Shown: positions 1 through 6,497 of the stretch, piece by piece | Layout of the letters: every line of letters starts with the position of its first letter | Position numbering within the stretch: position 1 is the first letter of the stretch | Notes under the pieces: model-generated | Seen by the model: the letters and a program-made list of their open reading frames with translations, nothing else | Databases searched by the model: none | What the model was told of the DNA's origin: nothing | Program-made: the position numbers and the translations under genes | DNA from: Bog-756 sp963828385 | GTDB taxonomy: Bacteria > Actinomycetota > Acidimicrobiia > Acidimicrobiales > RAAP-2 | Reading direction: 5' to 3' | DNA: 64,000 nucleotides | NCBI GenBank assembly: GCA_963828385.1 | Contig: CAWHEF010000002.1 | Location: forward strand, 1,550,001-1,614,000

Positions 1-66
1 GGGGTCACCGTTGACCACGTGAATTCCGTACTCGGTCTCGATACCACAGACCTTGGGGATCGCCAT
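1..66 (-). CDS. dop: Pup deamidase/depupylase Dop (or PafA ligase), N-terminal fragment
   Basis: Only the first 22 codons lie in the window; the gene runs off the left edge. The start MAIPKVCGIETEYGI is the opening strand of the Dop/PafA fold, which is related to carboxylate-amine ligases. The Glu in the GIETEYGI stretch is in the nucleotide/metal-binding part of the family. Dop deamidates Pup and removes it from substrates, whereas PafA attaches it. Dop is more likely because it usually sits directly beside the proteasomal ATPase gene, which is what follows here. The ATG at 66 is supported by a -10 box seven bases upstream. Dop versus PafA cannot be settled from 22 residues. Confidence 0.75.
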   Translation of the reverse strand, partial: MAIPKVCGIETEYGIHVVNGDP

Positions 67-73
67 GCAGTCG

Positions 74-79
74 ACCCTA
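74..79 (-). promoter_or_regulatory. Leaderless -10 box of dop
   Basis: Read on the minus strand this is TAGGGT, followed by seven bases and then the ATG at 66. The transcript would begin at or next to the start codon. No clear -35 is visible. Confidence 0.5.
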
Positions 80-137
80 TCCCGGGCGGCCGCCTACCGG
101 GCACCCGTCTCCGAGGCCGCAGTCACTGCGTCTGGCG

Positions 138-1925
138 TCAGAGGTACTGACCGGTACCGACCCGCTCGATCGACCGCCCACCGGTTGTCTCGTCCTCTTC
201 GCTGATGAGCGTACGGATGTAGACGATCCGCTCGCCCTTCTTCCCCGAGATCTTGGCCCAATCGTCCGGATTGGTCGTGTTCGGAAGGTCCTCGTTCTCC
301 TTGTACTCCTGCCGGATCGATTCGATCAGGTCGGCGGAGCTGATGCCCCTCGACCCCTCGGCGATGGTGCGCTTGATGGCCAGCTTCTTCGCCCGCCTGA
401 CGATGTTCTCGATCATCGCCCCCGAGGCGAAGTCGCGGAAGTAGAGGACCTCTTTGTCGCCGTTCTGGTAGGTCACCTCGAGGAACCGGTTCTCGTCGTC
501 GCTCCGGTACATCTCGGTGACGGTCGTCTCGATCATGGCCTGGGTCGCCTTGGCCGGGTCTCCCCCACCCAGCCGGCTGACCTCGTCGGCGTCGAGAGGC
601 AGGTCGGGCGTCAGGTAGCGACCGAAGATCTGGGCGGCGGCCACGTCGTTGGGCCGCTCGATGCGAATCTTCACGTCCAGCCGGCCCGGGCGCAGGATGG
701 CCGGGTCTATCAGGTCCTCGCGGTTGGACGCCCCGATCACGATGACGTCCTTCAACGTCTCGACCCCATCGATCTCGGCCAGCAGCTGGGGAACGATGGT
801 CGACTCCATGTCCGAGCTGATGCCCGTACCCCGGGTGCGGAACAGCGAGTCCATCTCGTCGAAGAAGACGATGACCGGGACCCCCTCCTCGGACTTCTCG
901 CGGGCCCGCTGGAACACGAGCCGGATCTGGCGCTCGGTCTCACCGACGTACTTGTTGAGCAGCTCCGGGCCCTTGATGTTTAGGAAGTAGCTCCGTGCGT
1001 TCGTGTTCCCGGTCACCTCGGCGACCTTCTTGGCGAGGGAGTTGGCGACCGCCTTGGCGATGAGGGTCTTGCCGCATCCCGGGGGGCCGTAGAGGAGAAT
1101 GCCCTTCGGAGCCGGAAGGCGGTGCTCCGTATAGAGGTCCCGGTAGAGGTACGGCAGCTCCACGGCGTCGGTGATGGCCTCGATCTGGTCATCGAGGCCG
1201 CCGACGTCGTCGTAGGTCACGTCGGGCACCTCTTCCAGGACGAGCTCTTCGACCTCCGGGCGCGACAGCTTCTCGATCAACAGGCCGGTGCGGGACTCCA
1301 TCAGCACGGAGTCGCCGGCCCGGAGACGCTCACCGAGGAGGTCGTCAGAGAGCTCAGCCACCCGCTCCTCGTCCGCCCGACCGAAGACGAGGGCGCGCCG
1401 ACCGTCCTCCAGGACCTCCTTCAGGACCACGACCTCGCCCGAGCCGTCCCCGCGGCGGGCGAGGATCACGTTCAACGACTCGTTGAGCACGACCTCGTTA
1501 CCCCGCTTCAACTCGTCGTCCTCGATGTCGGGGTGCAGGGAGACCCGCATCTTCCTCCCGCCGGAGAACACGTCGACGGTGCCGTCATCGTTGGCCCCGA
1601 GGAACGTGCCATAGGCCGAAGGCGGCTGGGTGAGCTTCTCGACCTCCTCGCGAAGGTTGGCCACGTGCTCCTTGGCCGTCTGCAGCGTGAAGGTGAGCTT
1701 CTCGTTCTGGGAGACGGCCTGGGCCAGTTGCCCCTTGGCCTCGAGCAGCTTCTCCTCGAGCGTCTGGACCCGGCGGGGGCTCTCTTGGAGCCGACGGCGC
1801 AGAACGGTGACCTCCTCCTCGGCTTCGACGGCTCTGAGCCGCCAGGCATCGAGGTCCTGGTCGCCGGGGCCGTCCGCCGTCCTCCGCCTGTCTCTCGGAT
1901 CGTCGAATTCAGCCGTGGGACTCAC
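138..1925 (-). CDS. arc: Proteasome-associated AAA+ ATPase (ARC/Mpa)
   Basis: This is the hexameric unfoldase that recognises pupylated proteins and feeds them into the 20S proteasome. The 595 residues match the family length. An N-terminal coiled coil (about 30-100) binds Pup and is followed by OB-fold interdomain regions (about 105-225). The AAA+ module has Walker A GPPGCGKT (280-287) and Walker B VIVFFDEMDS (351-360), and the sensor region IGASNRED is present. The C-terminus GTGQYL is the gate-opening tail typical of Mpa/ARC. The start is a GTG at 1925, preceded by GAGAAGG, with a TAGGGT -10 box about 28 bases upstream. dop follows immediately, so the two are probably one Pup-proteasome locus. 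Pup and the 20S subunits are not in the window. Confidence 0.97.
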   Translation of the reverse strand: MSPTAEFDDPRDRRRTADGPGDQDLDAWRLRAVEAEEEVTVLRRRLQESPRRVQTLEEKLLEAKGQLAQAVSQNEKLTFTLQTAKEHVANLREEVEKLTQPPSAYGTFLGANDDGTVDVFSGGRKMRVSLHPDIEDDELKRGNEVVLNESLNVILARRGDGSGEVVVLKEVLEDGRRALVFGRADEERVAELSDDLLGERLRAGDSVLMESRTGLLIEKLSRPEVEELVLEEVPDVTYDDVGGLDDQIEAITDAVELPYLYRDLYTEHRLPAPKGILLYGPPGCGKTLIAKAVANSLAKKVAEVTGNTNARSYFLNIKGPELLNKYVGETERQIRLVFQRAREKSEEGVPVIVFFDEMDSLFRTRGTGISSDMESTIVPQLLAEIDGVETLKDVIVIGASNREDLIDPAILRPGRLDVKIRIERPNDVAAAQIFGRYLTPDLPLDADEVSRLGGGDPAKATQAMIETTVTEMYRSDDENRFLEVTYQNGDKEVLYFRDFASGAMIENIVRRAKKLAIKRTIAEGSRGISSADLIESIRQEYKENEDLPNTTNPDDWAKISGKKGERIVYIRTLISEEDETTGGRSIERVGTGQYL

Positions 1926-1952
1926 CCCTTCTCGAACGTTCCCGTGCCAGCG

Positions 1953-1958
1953 ACCCTA
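1953..1958 (-). promoter_or_regulatory. Probable -10 box of arc
   Basis: The minus strand reads TAGGGT. Transcription would start about 20 bases before the GTG at 1925, leaving room for the GAGAAGG ribosome-binding site. A TTGACA-like sequence further upstream (2017-2022) lacks a good partner -10. Confidence 0.35.
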
Positions 1959-2180
1959 CACCGACGCCCCCGCCGATCGACGCGCCCGAGCCCATGTCGG
2001 CGGCCGTCTCATGGACTGTCAACAGCAGGCTGGGGCCGGGGCGGTAGGATGGGGGACCAATCGGGAGACGGAAGGCCGTGGCTGCACCTGCACGGCCCGA
2101 GCCCGAGTGTTTCGTGACACCGAGCGGCCGGACGTGCACGCAGTCGGTGCGCCGGCCAGAGCGCAAGAGAGACGGAGCGA

Positions 2181-2417
2181 ATGAAGGTCTGGATCGACCA
2201 GGATCTGTGCACGGGTGACGGCCTCTGCGAGGAGATCGCGCCCGCCGTCTTCACCCTGCTCGACGACGGGCTCGCCTACGTGAAGGAAGGCGACGACGTG
2301 AAGAACGAGCCGGGCGGTTCGGGCGGCATGGCCGGCGTGCCCGAGGAGCTCGAGGACGCCGTGGTCGAAGCGTCCGAGGAGTGCCCGGGCGAGTGCATCT
2401 TCATCGAGCAGGGCTGA
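2181..2417 (+). CDS. Small single-cluster ferredoxin
   Basis: This 78-residue acidic cytosolic electron carrier resembles the actinobacterial ferredoxins that carry one [3Fe-4S] or [4Fe-4S] cluster. The ligand pattern is Cys10, Asp13 in place of the middle Cys, Cys16 and a C-terminal CPGEC with Cys68 and Cys72. Asp13 favours a 3Fe cluster or an Asp-ligated 4Fe cluster. A Gly/Glu-rich insertion (about 36-52) lengthens the usual 65-residue fold. The ATG has a GGAG ribosome-binding site. It is divergent from arc and convergent with trmI. Ferredoxins of this kind often flank the proteasome locus in actinobacteria, but its electron-transfer partner is unknown; the KorAB and GltBD enzymes encoded elsewhere in the window are possible users. 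Confidence 0.93.
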   Translation: MKVWIDQDLCTGDGLCEEIAPAVFTLLDDGLAYVKEGDDVKNEPGGSGGMAGVPEELEDAVVEASEECPGECIFIEQG

Positions 2418-2487
2418 CCCGCCTCGAGCCGGGCTGATCTGGCCGAACCGTCTGCCTCCCTCCGGGCGAGGGCGCGGCGTCGGACAC

Positions 2488-3288
2488 CTAGCCCGGCGGT
2501 AGGAGCAGGCGGGCGGTCGTCAGAAACCCGGTGTGGCCCACCATGCGGTGGTCGGGGCGGACCGATCGGGGCTCCACGTGCCAGGTCCGGTACAGCACCT
2601 CAACGGTCGACGCCATGCCGAAGGGGCTGTCGTCGATGGCGCCCCGCAGCTGTGCGGTCTGGTTGATCGACGGCAGGTAGGCGCAGAGGATCCCACCCGG
2701 TCGCATGGAGCTCTGGGCATGGGGAAGCACCCGCCACGGCTCGGGGAGATCGAGCAGGACCCGGTCGATTCCCTGCTCGTCGATCCCCTCGTAGACGTCC
2801 CGGCACTCGACCCTGAAGCGGGCGTCGGTCCCCACCATGGCTTCGACGTTGCCACTGGCCCGCTCGGCGAAGTCGGTCCTGAGCTCGTAGCCCACCACCT
2901 CGGCGCCGGCACGCAGGAGCGCCATCGACAGGGCTCCCGATCCCACGCCAGCCTCGAGGACGTGCACGCCGGGTTCGATGTCGGCGGCGATCAGGATCGC
3001 CCCCAGGTCCTTCGGGTAGATGACCTGGGCGCCGCGCGGCATCTTGAGCACGGCGTCGGCGAGGGTGGGTCTAACCACGACGAACGCCCGACCGGTGCTG
3101 CCCAGCACGGTCGACCCTTCCGGCACGCCGATCACCCCGTCGTGAGCCACGATCCCCATGTGGGTGTGGAAGGTGGCCCCGGCCCGGAGCGTGATCAGGT
3201 ACCGCCGATCCTTGGCATCGATGAGCAGCACGCGCTCACCGTCACCGAGGAGATGGCGGTCCTCCGGGCTCTCCGTGGAGCCCCCCAC
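2488..3288 (-). CDS. trmI: tRNA (adenine58-N1)-methyltransferase TrmI
   Basis: This SAM-dependent enzyme makes m1A58 in the T-loop of tRNAs and works as a homotetramer. The 266 residues match bacterial TrmI. A small N-terminal beta domain (1-75) precedes a Rossmann methyltransferase with motif I EAGVGSGAL (112-120) and the DLPEPW active-site segment. It is the last gene of a minus-strand run with the three small genes that follow, with a 4-base gap to the next. trmI commonly neighbours arc in actinobacteria, supporting the assignment. The N-terminus is probable rather than certain because no strong ribosome-binding site is visible. Confidence 0.95.
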   Translation of the reverse strand: MGGSTESPEDRHLLGDGERVLLIDAKDRRYLITLRAGATFHTHMGIVAHDGVIGVPEGSTVLGSTGRAFVVVRPTLADAVLKMPRGAQVIYPKDLGAILIAADIEPGVHVLEAGVGSGALSMALLRAGAEVVGYELRTDFAERASGNVEAMVGTDARFRVECRDVYEGIDEQGIDRVLLDLPEPWRVLPHAQSSMRPGGILCAYLPSINQTAQLRGAIDDSPFGMASTVEVLYRTWHVEPRSVRPDHRMVGHTGFLTTARLLLPPG

Positions 3289-3292
3289 GGGC

Positions 3293-3505
3293 TCAGTGGG
3301 ACCGATCCGCCGCCGACGCCGACGAGGACCACGTCTCGACCACGAGGGTCTCGCCCGGCTTGAGCTCGGTGCGGTACACGAGATCCTCGTGGTGGCGGGC
3401 CCGGGCGATCAACCAGGCGGCGGCGCCCAGCACCAGCCACGCCGTGTTGCCGGTGCGCCCGCGGCGGAACGCCTGGATCCGGATCAAGCGCAGCAGGGCG
3501 TCCAT
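3293..3505 (-). CDS. Small hypothetical protein with one membrane segment
   Basis: The product is 70 residues. A basic N-terminus (MDALLRLIRIQAFRRGR) leads into a short hydrophobic helix (about 19-33, AWLVLGAAAWLIARA), then a polar tail ending in a Ser/Ala-rich stretch. I do not recognise a named family. The case for a real gene is its tight packing: 4 bases before trmI and 4 bases after the neighbouring small gene, all in the same direction. Similar short proteins sit beside holin-like genes in actinobacteria. Confidence 0.6.
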   Translation of the reverse strand: MDALLRLIRIQAFRRGRTGNTAWLVLGAAAWLIARARHHEDLVYRTELKPGETLVVETWSSSASAADRSH

Positions 3506-3508
3506 CGG

Positions 3509-3721
3509 TCAGATCCGGCGGACTTCGACGACGGCCGACTTCCGCTTCCCGCTCCTCCTGCCGATCAGAAACACCATCGTGAGGACGGCCAGGCCGATTC
3601 CGAGGCCGATCGCCAAGGCCTGGGACTTTTTGGCCTCGACCTCTTCGCTCACCCCTCCGGTGAGCTCGCGGAACTTGGCTTCGATCTGGTCCCGGGTGAT
3701 CGGCTCGGTCGGGGGGCTCAT
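3509..3721 (-). CDS. Small membrane protein, single C-terminal helix
   Basis: The product is 70 residues: a charged N-terminal half (EPITRDQIEAKFRELTGG), one transmembrane helix (about 35-53, LAIGLGIGLAVLTMVFLIG) and a basic tail RRSGKRKSAVVEVRRI that should remain in the cytoplasm. The ATG at 3721 overlaps the upstream stop as ATGA, indicating translational coupling. The longer reading frame extending to 4102 runs through the upstream gene in another phase and is not used. The function is unknown. The pairing with a holin-like protein suggests a small envelope module. Confidence 0.72.
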   Translation of the reverse strand: MSPPTEPITRDQIEAKFRELTGGVSEEVEAKKSQALAIGLGIGLAVLTMVFLIGRRSGKRKSAVVEVRRI

Positions 3722-4086
3722 CGGTTCTCCTTCGTCGGTCGTGAGGCGCCGCGTCGCTGGCCGCGGCCGATGGCCACCACGGCCAGCCCGGCTACGACCA
3801 CCATGGCCACCAGGCACAGGAGGTAGGGCGCCCACGACCAGTTGCCGGCGAACGTCGAGCCCGTCTCCGTCTGGAGGAGACGCAGGAGGGCGACGGCCAG
3901 GATGACGACGCCGATGGCCAGGGCCAGGGATCCGGCGATGCCGAAGACCATGTAGCGGCCGAGCCCCTTCAGCGGTTCGAGCGTCTCCTGCTTGACGTAG
4001 TCGATGACGAGCTGGAGCGCGTCGCCACCGGTGTCCTTCAGGCCGCCGGCTGACGACTTCCTGGTGCGGCTGCGATCTCGGGCCAC
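3718..4086 (-). CDS. Holin-like (phage holin superfamily/DUF1469-type) membrane protein
   Basis: The product is 122 residues from a GTG at 4086 preceded by AAGGAGG. After a basic N-terminus comes a conserved-looking amphipathic stretch (LQLVIDYVKQETLEPLKGLG), then two long transmembrane helices (about 45-70 and 84-108) and a basic tail. This organisation is that of the actinobacterial 'phage holin family' or putative superfamily III holin proteins, which are chromosomal membrane proteins of unknown role rather than phage genes. It starts the operon of three small genes plus trmI and overlaps the next gene by four bases. Confidence 0.75.
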   Translation of the reverse strand: MARDRSRTRKSSAGGLKDTGGDALQLVIDYVKQETLEPLKGLGRYMVFGIAGSLALAIGVVILAVALLRLLQTETGSTFAGNWSWAPYLLCLVAMVVVAGLAVVAIGRGQRRGASRPTKENR

Positions 4087-4177
4087 GGTCCTCCTTGGAC
4101 ACGATCGAGCACAGGCGAGGCCACGCGCCGGATCCGGCCTGGCCGCGCGTCCCCGTCGTTCGGGTTGGTCGTCCAAA

Positions 4178-4183
4178 ACTATA
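4178..4183 (-). promoter_or_regulatory. -10 box of the holin-like/trmI run
   Basis: The minus strand reads TATAGT in a short AT-rich patch, one of the closest matches to TATAAT in the window. It predicts a leader of about 85 bases carrying the AAGGAGG ribosome-binding site before the GTG at 4086. Confidence 0.5.
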
Positions 4184-4231
4184 GGCAAGAGGGCGGTGCC
4201 GGCCCGGCGACCTCCGTCGGTGGTCCCAGCA

Positions 4232-4642
4232 TCAAGCCCTGTCGCTGAACAGGTAGGTGGAGCTGGCCCGGGCCACCATGTGCCCTTCGGTATCCACGAT
4301 CTCCGCCTCGCAGAAGGCCACACGCCGGCCGCCGGAGACCACATGGGCCCTGCACCGCAGGTCGGTGCCCACCTGCACCGGCATGAGAAAGCTGGTCTTC
4401 ATCTCGACGTTGGAGGAGGTGACCCGCCTGCCTGTGCCCCGGAGGTAGGTGATGGTGGCCGAGCCCATGGCCGAGTCCGCCATGGCGGAGAGGAACCCCC
4501 CCTGCACGATGCCCGCGGGGTTGGCGAATCGCTCGTCGGCCCGCATCGCCCACACCACCACACCGGGTTCGGACTTGTCGAGACAGGTCATCCCGAGTGT
4601 GAGCTCGCAGTTGGCGGGAACCTGGATGCGGACTTCGGTCAC
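4232..4642 (-). CDS. PaaI-type hotdog-fold thioesterase
   Basis: The 136-residue protein has the size and motif of PaaI/YbgC-like acyl-CoA thioesterases. The helix segment NPAGIVQGGFLSAMADSAMG (about 41-60) carries the family HGG-like signature, here with Gln in place of His, and the Asp/Ser that act at the active site. Beta strands such as VEMKTSFLMPV and LRCRAHVVSGGRRVAFCEAE complete the hotdog sheet. It should hydrolyse acyl-CoA thioesters in the cytosol, probably as a tetramer. The substrate cannot be inferred. The GTG at 4642 has a -10 box six bases upstream, so the message is probably leaderless. Confidence 0.9.
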   Translation of the reverse strand: MTEVRIQVPANCELTLGMTCLDKSEPGVVVWAMRADERFANPAGIVQGGFLSAMADSAMGSATITYLRGTGRRVTSSNVEMKTSFLMPVQVGTDLRCRAHVVSGGRRVAFCEAEIVDTEGHMVARASSTYLFSDRA

Positions 4643-4648
4643 CCGGGC

Positions 4649-4654
4649 ACGCTA
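4649..4654 (-). promoter_or_regulatory. Leaderless -10 box of the thioesterase gene
   Basis: The minus strand reads TAGCGT, six bases before the GTG at 4642. There is no room for a ribosome-binding site. Confidence 0.5.
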
Positions 4655-4762
4655 GCCGCCGGACGTTCGGCGCAGCTGGGTCAGTTGGCACGGCGCTTCC
4701 TGGTCACCGGTACCTCCGGACGTCCACCGCCTATCACCCGAGAGGGACGGGTTCGGGGACGG

Positions 4763-5320
4763 CTACCACTCGGCTGCGTGGATGAAATCGGCGGCGGGGC
4801 GCCCGAGCCACTGCACGATGCGCATGGCAAGGCGCATCGTGATCGCGTAGCGGGCCACGCGGATGCCGGTCAACTGGTTCGTGGTGCAACGTAGCTGGCG
4901 GGCGAGCTGCTGCCAGGTCAAGGCCTCGTCGCGCCGGTGTGCGTCGAGCGCTTCGTACAACGAGGTGAGGTCCCACCGGAGCCGTCGATCCGGTCCCGCC
5001 TCAGGGAGGGCCGAACCGGCCACTTGTCTCGTCGCGACAGACAGGAAGCTCTCCGGCGTTCGTCCCAGCCATCGCAGCATGAACAATGCATGTTGGCAGG
5101 TCGTATTGTCTCGCTTGGCCATGCCGGTGATGGTGGAGGGACTGATCGGATGATCTGCGCGTCGCAGGTTGAGGTCGGCGGACTGGTCCCACATCTCACG
5201 GGCGACCTGTGACCAACTCAGGCCTGTTGCGACTCGCCTCTCGTCCAAGGCTCCGAACAGAGCGAGCACGTCGAACTCGAAGATCCGTGAGGTGTTCCCC
5301 TCTTGGTCCCCATCCGTCAT
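4763..5320 (-). CDS. Putative regulator with two tandem XRE-like HTH domains
   Basis: The product is 185 residues. The sequence falls into two homologous halves. The first (about 15-95) contains LFGALDERRVATGLSWSQVA and ends in MLRWLGRTPESFL. The second (about 115-180) contains LYEALDAHRRDEALTWQQLA and ends in IVQWLGRPAADFI. Each half looks like a short XRE-type helix-turn-helix of the actinobacterial 'ALD..R...LSW..VA' kind. The first half has an extra loop before its recognition helix. It probably binds DNA. It is divergent from the cupin gene, 76 bases apart, so it may regulate that gene. A GTG at 5335, close behind TATCGT (5341-5346), is an alternative start. Confidence 0.78.
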   Translation of the reverse strand: MTDGDQEGNTSRIFEFDVLALFGALDERRVATGLSWSQVAREMWDQSADLNLRRADHPISPSTITGMAKRDNTTCQHALFMLRWLGRTPESFLSVATRQVAGSALPEAGPDRRLRWDLTSLYEALDAHRRDEALTWQQLARQLRCTTNQLTGIRVARYAITMRLAMRIVQWLGRPAADFIHAAEW

Positions 5321-5384
5321 GGCGAGCCGGGCCACGACCAACGATACCGTGGGCGAGGGTAGGCACCTTCGTCGGATTCCCTGC

Positions 5385-5390
5385 GATACT
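5385..5390 (+). promoter_or_regulatory. Leaderless -10 box of the bicupin gene
   Basis: GATACT lies six bases before the ATG at 5397. The same spacing recurs at many other genes in this window. Confidence 0.45.
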
Positions 5391-5396
5391 GGACTG

Positions 5397-6386
5397 ATGG
5401 CGACCACGGCCGGCCCAGCCCTCCTCCAGGTAGGCGAGATCACCGAGGACTGGACCGCGGATGCCGTCTTCGCCGAGTACTCGACGGCCGTCGATCCCAT
5501 CGCCGCCGGGGTGACGTCGGCGGTACCGATCCACTCGTTCGCGCCGGAGCTGCACGACGGTGGGCCGAGCCGCCTCGAGACCCTCGATCTCTCGGCCGAC
5601 CTCGGAGTCGCCTATCCGGCGACGAGCCCGGGGCTCCTCGCCGCCTTCTGCGTCCTGTTGCCCGGCGAGCACCTGGCGACGGGCGCGGAGGGTACGAGCG
5701 AGCTCTACTACTGCCTGCAGGGGGAGGGGTCGAGCAGCCTGACCTCGGCCACGTCGACGTTCGACGAGGGGACGATGGCCTGGCGACGTGGTGACTTCTT
5801 CGTCCTCCCGGCCGCCACCACCGCCGTCCACACCGGTGGCGCCGCCGCCGGGGCTGTCCTCTACCGGGTCACCGACTCGCCGCTCCTCGCCTATCTCGGT
5901 GCCACCGCCACCGACGCACGGTTCGCCCCGACGCTCTACGCCGGGGCCGAGGTGTCCGGCCGTCTCGCCGAGATCGAGCGGGAACCGGCCTCTCGAGATC
6001 GCAACCGGATCAGCGTGCTCCTCGGCAATGCCGCCACCCCTCAGACCCTGACCGTGACCCACACGCTGTGGGCCATGTTCGGGGTCCTGCCCGCCGGCCG
6101 GGTGCAAAGGCCACACCGTCACCAGAGCGTGGCCCTCGACCTCATCACCGCGTGTGCTCCCGGCTGCTACTCCCTCATCGGCGAGGAGATCGACGAAGCC
6201 GGCGCCATCGTCGACCCGGCGAGAGTGGACTGGGAGGAGGGCGGTGCCTTCGTGACCCCCCCGGGGTTGTGGCACAGCCATCACAACGAGTCAGGCTCCT
6301 CCGCCTACCTCGTGCCCATCCAGGACGCCGGGCTCCACACCTATCTCCGCAGCCTGGACATCCGGTTCGTCGCAGAGCGGGGATGA
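5397..6386 (+). CDS. Bicupin protein, gentisate 1,2-dioxygenase-like
   Basis: The 329-residue protein has two cupin barrels, like gentisate and 1-hydroxy-2-naphthoate dioxygenases, which cleave hydroxylated aromatic rings with Fe(II). The C-terminal cupin keeps plausible metal ligands: PHRHQS (about 239-244) and a later WHSHHNES. The N-terminal cupin (GTSELYYCLQGEG, FVLPAATTAVHTG) lacks the paired His, so only one barrel should bind metal. Classical gentisate dioxygenases normally use the N-terminal cupin, so substrate and activity are uncertain. The ATG at 5397 is set by a -10 box six bases upstream. It lies between a divergent HTH regulator and tkt, with no other aromatic-catabolic gene nearby. 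Confidence 0.8.
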   Translation: MATTAGPALLQVGEITEDWTADAVFAEYSTAVDPIAAGVTSAVPIHSFAPELHDGGPSRLETLDLSADLGVAYPATSPGLLAAFCVLLPGEHLATGAEGTSELYYCLQGEGSSSLTSATSTFDEGTMAWRRGDFFVLPAATTAVHTGGAAAGAVLYRVTDSPLLAYLGATATDARFAPTLYAGAEVSGRLAEIEREPASRDRNRISVLLGNAATPQTLTVTHTLWAMFGVLPAGRVQRPHRHQSVALDLITACAPGCYSLIGEEIDEAGAIVDPARVDWEEGGAFVTPPGLWHSHHNESGSSAYLVPIQDAGLHTYLRSLDIRFVAERG

Positions 6387-6484
6387 TCGGGACCTTCGAC
6401 CGGCGTCGGCGCGCACGGCCCGGCAGCACCGATCTGAGGCCGCGACGACGACGGAGGGGGCGTCCGGCCAGCGGCGTACCCCGG

Positions 6485-6490
6485 TAGGGT
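6485..6490 (+). promoter_or_regulatory. Leaderless -10 box of the pentose-phosphate cluster
   Basis: TAGGGT is followed by seven bases and the ATG at 6498. It overlaps a GTG at 6489 that would otherwise be a possible start, which argues against that GTG. Confidence 0.5.
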
Positions 6491-6497
6491 GGCCGAG

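Noticed and set aside
2017..2022. TTGACA-like -35 box for arc
   Set aside because: At 17 bases' spacing the partner hexamer is CGACAT, a poor -10; the TAGGGT at 1953-1958 is better placed.
3718..4086. Prophage holin
   Set aside because: The holin-like protein is encoded in a housekeeping run with trmI, and no other phage gene is near.
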